DNA of 44,507 bases from Oscillospiraceae bacterium. Lineage in GTDB: Bacteria > Bacillota > Clostridia > Oscillospirales > CAG-272. The position numbers and the translations under genes are program-made. Positions within the stretch are counted from its first letter, which is position 1; each line of letters starts with the position of its first letter. Below are positions 40,642-44,507 of the stretch, piece by piece. The notes under the pieces were generated by a model. It saw only the letters and a list, made by a program, of their open reading frames with translations. It was not told where the DNA came from and made no database searches. Location of the stretch: positions 1 through 44,507 of the forward strand of contig SVRS01000016.1 in assembly GCA_015064695.1 (NCBI GenBank). Direction: 5' to 3'.

Positions 40642-42042
40642 TTATTCGCCTACCGGTGTACCCGGATACTGTCCCTCGCCCAGACGGCTTCCAATGTAGA
40701 GATCGCTGTACAGATCCGTGATCTCTCCCCAGGTGACCGCATTGACCAGCCCCGAAACGGGGAGACCGACGGTTTCCTGAAAGGCTCGCACCGAGGCCTC
40801 GGTACGAGGGCCAAAATAGCCCGTGGGAGTGACGGCGGGAATCTCGGGGAAGTACTCCGCAATAAAGCTCAGATATTCCTGGAGGACGCGGACAGACTCG
40901 GATTCGGAGCCTTGGCGGAGTGTGACACCGCCAAAGGGGATGGTGTTGCCCTCGGTGTAGGTTACGGGAATGCGACGGACGATGCCGTAGTAGGCGTCCA
41001 CGATGGCGTTCCAGGTCTGCTCGCCCACGACGCCGTCGGCAGGCAATCCCAAGGATGTCTGGGCGGCATAGACGGCGTCCCGCGTTGAGGGGCCGAAAAC
41101 CCCGTCCGCCTCCAGAGGAGGAATGGTGTCATAGTAGGCAGATAAGTAGTCCAGGTAGTACTGAAGCAGGGCAACGCCCGAGTTCTGATCTCCCAGGGAA
41201 AGGGTGGAGGGGAACTGCCGGTCTACCTCGTTGTAGCGCAGGCCCTCGGAGGTAAGACTATTGAGCCGCTTGACGGCGGTGTAGATGCGCTGGATGGCGT
41301 ACCAGGTGGCGTTACCCACGATGCCGTCGTCGGTGAGGTTGAAGGTGCGCTGAAAGGCCTTCACGGCCTCCTCGGTATCAAAGCCGAAAATACCGTTGGG
41401 GTAGCGGATCTTGGGAATGTTGGGGTAATTGTCGGATATGCGGTTGAGGCGGATCTGAAGCTGGCGTACCTCGCCGCCTGAGCTATCCAGTCGAAGGGGA
41501 TTGGCGGGAGCCGAGGGCGTAGGGCCGCCTATGGGGGCGTTTTGGACGATGTCTATGTTATTGCCGTAATAGTTTTGCAGGATGCGGTAGGGGGTGTATC
41601 CGGCTTGGGCCAGCTCCACCGAGCCCCATTGGGAAAGTCCGTCGCAGGTGACGGTGGTGCCGTTGCAGTATTGGGCGAACAGGGGCTCCACCGTGCCTTG
41701 GCGACGTACGTAGTCGTTGAAAATATCCCCCACGATGCGCTGGATGTTCTCGAAAATATCACGCCCGTTGACGAAATACTGATCGTAGCGGGTTGAATTC
41801 GTAATATCGAAATCGTAGCCGCGGGAGCGGTAGTATTCGGTGTAGACCCGGTTGAGGGCGTAGGAGATCTGGGCGTACACATTGGCGCGGATGGCCTCCT
41901 CGGGCCAGGTGGGGTAGATCTCGCTGGAGGCGACGTTCATGATATAATCCATGAAGGGAAGGGTAACGTTGGGGGCGGGCTCATCCGGCGCTCCCAGGTG
42001 AACCGTGATGGTCTCGGGTATGACAGGTAAACCGACTGGCAT
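40642..42042 (-). CDS. SleC-like spore cortex-lytic protein (SpoIID-type domain plus three PG-binding domains)
   Basis: 466 residues. The first ~180 match the SleC/SpoIID lytic region: PETITVHLGAPDEPAPNVTL, then NVASSEIYPTWPEEAIRANV, with the Glu of SSEI at the usual catalytic place, ALNRVYTEYYRSRGYDFDIT and GLSQWGSVELAQ. Three PG_binding_1 domains follow (about 185-260, 290-360 and 385-455; each with a G-x-FG-x-x-T signature). SleC cuts spore cortex during germination. The N-terminal pre-pro region of SleC is missing here and is encoded as the next gene upstream. AGGAGG precedes the ATG. Confidence 0.82.
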   Translation of the reverse strand: MPVGLPVIPETITVHLGAPDEPAPNVTLPFMDYIMNVASSEIYPTWPEEAIRANVYAQISYALNRVYTEYYRSRGYDFDITNSTRYDQYFVNGRDIFENIQRIVGDIFNDYVRRQGTVEPLFAQYCNGTTVTCDGLSQWGSVELAQAGYTPYRILQNYYGNNIDIVQNAPIGGPTPSAPANPLRLDSSGGEVRQLQIRLNRISDNYPNIPKIRYPNGIFGFDTEEAVKAFQRTFNLTDDGIVGNATWYAIQRIYTAVKRLNSLTSEGLRYNEVDRQFPSTLSLGDQNSGVALLQYYLDYLSAYYDTIPPLEADGVFGPSTRDAVYAAQTSLGLPADGVVGEQTWNAIVDAYYGIVRRIPVTYTEGNTIPFGGVTLRQGSESESVRVLQEYLSFIAEYFPEIPAVTPTGYFGPRTEASVRAFQETVGLPVSGLVNAVTWGEITDLYSDLYIGSRLGEGQYPGTPVGE

Positions 42043-42082
42043 AGGTTCCTCCTTGGTTGTGACGTGGTTTAAATTAGGCTTT

Positions 42083-42245
42083 GCAGGGCTCTGCCCTGCG
42101 CCCGCTTAAACCCTTCTTGAAAGAAGGGTTTAAGAATCCCAAGAACTAAAAAAAGATTATTTGACCATGTTTTTGAAGGTTTTAGGAAGTCCGGAAACCC
42201 TTTTTCAAAAGGGTTTCCGGTGGGGGCCAGGGGCAAAGCCCCTGA
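42083..42245. repeat. Cluster of palindromic intergenic repeats
   Basis: Four hairpins in a row: GCAGGGC-TCT-GCCCTGC (42083-42099), CTTAAACCCTTCTT with complement (42105-42134, same core as the other TTCTTGAAAGAA repeats), CCGGAAACCCTTTT with complement (42191-42220), and GGGGC...GCCCC (42228-42242). They fill the gap between the two SleC-like genes. Confidence 0.6.
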
Positions 42246-42260
42246 CCGTTAAACCGCAAT

Positions 42261-42764
42261 TTACAGGTTCGGGCTTTCTCCCTCGTAGAATTTCTCGCTA
42301 TCGGGGCGCAGCCCCTGGGAGTAGCCGTTTTCCGGGAGGGGAACGAGGGAGGCGTTCTGGATGGAGGTGATGCCGTCGAACACGGGGATTCGTATGTAGG
42401 ATTGGGAGAAGAAGCTGTCCAGATTCACATCGGCATCGTACAGGGCATAGGGGACGGGGGCACCATCGCGGGCAGGCTCCAGGGAGAAGGATCGGGGCGG
42501 GGCCGGCAGGGTGACGATCTCGGTTTTTCCGTCCGGGCCGCTGTACAGAACGGCTACCACCTCGCCGCCGTTTCCGTCGGAGGCGGAGCGGAATTTTCTC
42601 AAGGTGACCTGAGCGCCCTCCAGGGGGATGGCGCCGCCGGCGGTGGAGATTCGAAAGACCAGCTTTCCCTGTCCGGTCATTTCTCCCGTGGGTCGATCGG
42701 GGATAGTGGGGGAGGCCGGTGGCGTTTGGGGAGTCTGCGGGTTTGTTCTTGTATTTCGTTCCAT
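42261..42764 (-). CDS. SleC prodomain-like protein
   Basis: 167 residues. A Pro/Thr-rich N-terminus is followed by a ~100-residue immunoglobulin/transthyretin-like domain: GKLVFRISTAGGAIPLEGAQ, SGPDGKTEIVTLPAP, VPYALYDADVNLDSFFSQSY, PVFDGITSIQNASLVPLPEN. This is the pattern of the N-terminal pre-pro region of clostridial SleC proteins. It is a separate gene here, ahead of the lytic part by 218 bases. AAGGAGG lies five bases before the ATG at 42764. It may act as a separate inhibitor or targeting piece; that is inference. Confidence 0.7.
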   Translation of the reverse strand: MERNTRTNPQTPQTPPASPTIPDRPTGEMTGQGKLVFRISTAGGAIPLEGAQVTLRKFRSASDGNGGEVVAVLYSGPDGKTEIVTLPAPPRSFSLEPARDGAPVPYALYDADVNLDSFFSQSYIRIPVFDGITSIQNASLVPLPENGYSQGLRPDSEKFYEGESPNL

Positions 42765-42794
42765 GGGTACCTCCTTGGGAAGAGCATTTGTTTT

Positions 42795-42822
42795 TATCCT
42801 ATGCTGGGAGCGAAGAATCGGT
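42795..42822 (-). promoter_or_regulatory. Candidate SigK-type promoter of the SleC-like cluster
   Basis: On the minus strand AC (42821-42822) and CATAGGATA (42795-42803) are 17 bases apart, matching the AC-(16-17)-CATANNNTA pattern of mother-cell SigK promoters. The motif is short, so chance cannot be excluded. Confidence 0.4.
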
Positions 42823-42831
42823 GCCGCGCTC

Positions 42832-42860
42832 TTGACAAATTCGGAGAAATGCGGTATACT
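42832..42860 (+). promoter_or_regulatory. Promoter of the small Cys-rich protein gene
   Basis: TTGACA (42832-42837) and TATACT (42855-42860) are 17 bases apart, 29 bases before the start codon. Confidence 0.8.
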
Positions 42861-42889
42861 GTTGGTAATCAAGTTAGAAGGAAGCGGAC

Positions 42890-43111
42890 ATGATGGAACA
42901 TACGGAAAAGAAGAATCAGAAGGAAAAAAAGCCCGTTGCGGGCAGATGTGAGGATTGCGAATTTTACGACTACGACGAGGAGCTGGATGCCTACGTCTGC
43001 CAGGTGAATCTGGACGAGGACGAGATGATCTCCTTTATCTCAGGGCAAACGGGACGGTGTCCCTATTATCGGTATTACGACGAGTATAAGAGTGTGCATA
43101 AGCAGATTTGA
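42890..43111 (+). CDS. Small Cys-rich protein (DUF6472-like)
   Basis: 73 residues. A basic tail precedes C-x-x-C (RCEDCEFYDYDEEL), a single Cys (YVCQVNLDEDEM) and one more Cys (GRCPYYRYYDEY), a likely zinc- or metal-binding knuckle. I know this pattern as a small, highly conserved Clostridia family of unknown function. Start ATG has AAGGAA six bases upstream; a second ATG follows directly. Confidence 0.75.
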   Translation: MMEHTEKKNQKEKKPVAGRCEDCEFYDYDEELDAYVCQVNLDEDEMISFISGQTGRCPYYRYYDEYKSVHKQI

Positions 43112-43177
43112 CGGTGAATCGAACAGGCTTTCTGCTCTTCTTCTGAACACAGCAGGTGCCGGAATCAGGAGGCTATT

Positions 43178-43951
43178 ATGAAACGATTATTACTGGTGAT
43201 ACTGGCAATCGCATTGTGCTTGTGCATTTGCTCGTGTTCTTCCAAGTGGACACAAGAGGATATTTCGCAAGCACACACGGTGGAAATAACAAAGTATCAT
43301 GACGAAGATCCCAATGTACAGGATATCTATACCATATCGGATGCGGAAACGGTTCGGAATCTTTGCAATACCTTTTCGGTTCTTGCTTTAAAAGATACCC
43401 ATATAAAAGAAACAGTCGAGAAATCGTTTTATATCCGTTTCATCGGTAACGGCGGGGAGATCGACCATGTTACGGTGATTGCAGGACATAATACGCTTCA
43501 GGATCAGCACGGTGATCTATACAAGATCACCGATGAAATGGATTTGGAGCGCTACTTGCATGAGATTATTGAACGCGCTCCGTCAAAAATCGTGCGGGAG
43601 CCCGAGGAAAATTACACCCTGTATAAGAATGCTCCTGCAGAAAATTGTACTTTCAAGGCAACAGACGAACCTCTCGTATTCTCTTGGTCGTTTCAAAAGG
43701 AGGTGCCCAAGGAATTGGTTATCGAGATTGATTGTATGAACGGTGAGCCGTATATGGGAATCAACGTTAACGGCAGTTTTGCATCATATATGCTATCGGC
43801 CGATGAATGGGAGATGATCAAGGATCGTACACCGAGCGTTGACGGTGCCAAGAAGGTGAGGTGGCGAATCAGGATCGCTCCTGTTTATCATAGCGAATTA
43901 GAGCCTTATTGCACGGATTGGAGCTGCTTTTATATTACGGAGAATCCTTGA
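43178..43951 (+). CDS. Lipoprotein of unknown function
   Basis: 257 residues. Hydrophobic signal ending in a Cys-rich lipobox (CICSC, Cys20), so membrane-anchored outside the cell. The mature part seems to have two beta-rich halves (about 30-130 and 135-257); I recognise no family. AGGAGG lies five bases before the ATG. Codon use is more AT-rich than in neighbouring genes. Confidence 0.7.
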   Translation: MKRLLLVILAIALCLCICSCSSKWTQEDISQAHTVEITKYHDEDPNVQDIYTISDAETVRNLCNTFSVLALKDTHIKETVEKSFYIRFIGNGGEIDHVTVIAGHNTLQDQHGDLYKITDEMDLERYLHEIIERAPSKIVREPEENYTLYKNAPAENCTFKATDEPLVFSWSFQKEVPKELVIEIDCMNGEPYMGINVNGSFASYMLSADEWEMIKDRTPSVDGAKKVRWRIRIAPVYHSELEPYCTDWSCFYITENP

Positions 43952-43970
43952 ACTATATAGAGAATCGTAT

Positions 43971-43998
43971 AGCCCTCGTTCCGGTTGGAGCGAGGGCT
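43971..43998. terminator. Hairpin between converging genes
   Basis: AGCCCTCG pairs with CGAGGGCT; inner TCC/GGA pairs extend the stem. The T-tract is weak, so termination efficiency is uncertain. Confidence 0.5.
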
Positions 43999-44017
43999 GT
44001 TCCTACATATGGCATGT

Positions 44018-44507
44018 TTATCTGGACGGCAGTTGCACGTGCTTACACAGATCTCTCAGCGGGCACTCCCCGCAAGCCGGCGACCGCGCCATACAGGTAT
44101 CCCGCCCGAACTGGACGATGCGGTGGCAGAAGTCGCTCTGCTCGCGTTCTTCAATCAGCGGAGTCAGAATGCGCTCCACCTTGAGGGGATCCTTGATGCT
44201 TTCGTCGTAAAAGCCCAGCCGCCCGCAAATGCGGATGCAGTGGGTGTCGGTGACCACGCCGCCCTTTTTGTAGATATCACCCAGCAGAAGATTGGCGATC
44301 TTGCGCCCCACTCCGGGGAGGGCGAGAAGGGAATCCATGTCGTCGGGGACGATGCCGCCGTGCTCATCCACAAGGATCCGGCAGGCGTCCTTGATATTTT
44401 GCGCCTTGGTATGGTACAGCCCGCAGGGACGGACAATGGCTTCGATATCCTCGATGGCACCGTCGGCCATGGCCTCCACGGTAGGGAACCTCTCAAACAG
44501 ATCACGG
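44018..44507 (-). CDS. nth: Endonuclease III (partial, 5' end outside window)
   Basis: About 162 C-terminal residues; the frame is open to the right edge. DNA glycosylase/AP lyase that removes oxidised pyrimidines. Seen: helix-hairpin-helix with catalytic Lys (LPGVGRKIANLLLGD), catalytic Asp in GVVTDTHCIRI, and the [4Fe-4S] loop C-x6-C-x2-C-x5-C in CMARSPACGECPLRDLC. Confidence 0.93.
   Translation of the reverse strand, partial: RDLFERFPTVEAMADGAIEDIEAIVRPCGLYHTKAQNIKDACRILVDEHGGIVPDDMDSLLALPGVGRKIANLLLGDIYKKGGVVTDTHCIRICGRLGFYDESIKDPLKVERILTPLIEEREQSDFCHRIVQFGRDTCMARSPACGECPLRDLCKHVQLPSR

Overview
The window looks like a piece of a chromosome from an anaerobic, probably gut-associated member of the Clostridia. 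The evidence is a full-length Spo0A, a SleC/SpoIID-type spore cortex-lytic cluster, strong Shine-Dalgarno sites (AGGAGG), TTGACA/TATAAT promoters with 17-bp spacers, and protein families common in Oscillospirales-like genomes. Species cannot be named from sequence alone, and sporulation is inferred from Spo0A and the cortex-lytic genes.

Layout. (1) 1-6.9 kb is AT-rich accessory DNA: the 3' end of a LysR regulator, a TnpV-like remnant, and three consecutive promoterless Rhs C-terminal cassettes on the minus strand. Each cassette is a truncated Rhs core, a different toxin tail and a different downstream immunity-type gene, and each starts just after an intrinsic terminator. (2) 6.9-12.2 kb, minus strand: a MarR-MATE efflux operon with visible operators, then a four-gene operon of response regulator, histidine kinase and two membrane proteins. 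(3) 12.4-25.4 kb, mostly plus strand: a GH3 glycosidase with PA14 insert, hairpin arrays and a tRNA-Arg, a GH99/WbsX-like putative glycoside hydrolase, a lipoprotein, two CobW-family proteins (one with a very large His-rich repeat), a GH2 enzyme, a YwlG-like protein and an NSS-type sodium symporter. (4) 25.4-34.7 kb: palindromic repeats, a glycosidase-like lipoprotein, a URO-D-like protein, spo0A, a two-gene SufC-SufB-like Fe-S assembly operon, an ABC solute-binding lipoprotein and a Gfo/Idh/MocA oxidoreductase. (5) 34.7-44.5 kb: a tandem GNAT protein, citrate synthase, a frameshifted TPR regulator remnant, pyruvate kinase, a SleC-like spore-peptidoglycan cluster, a small Cys-rich protein, a lipoprotein and the 3' part of endonuclease III.

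How the genes work together. Glycoside hydrolases (GH3, GH2 and two less certain ones), a sugar-type binding lipoprotein and a Gfo/Idh oxidoreductase point to scavenging of plant or host glycans, feeding glycolysis (pyruvate kinase) and citrate synthase. The most unusual parts are the Rhs cassette array, a symmetrical set of GGTAATT motifs over the spo0A promoter, and several families of hairpin-forming intergenic repeats (CATCATT-spaced hairpin arrays, 160-180 bp foldback elements, and TTCTTGAAAGAA palindromes after gene ends).
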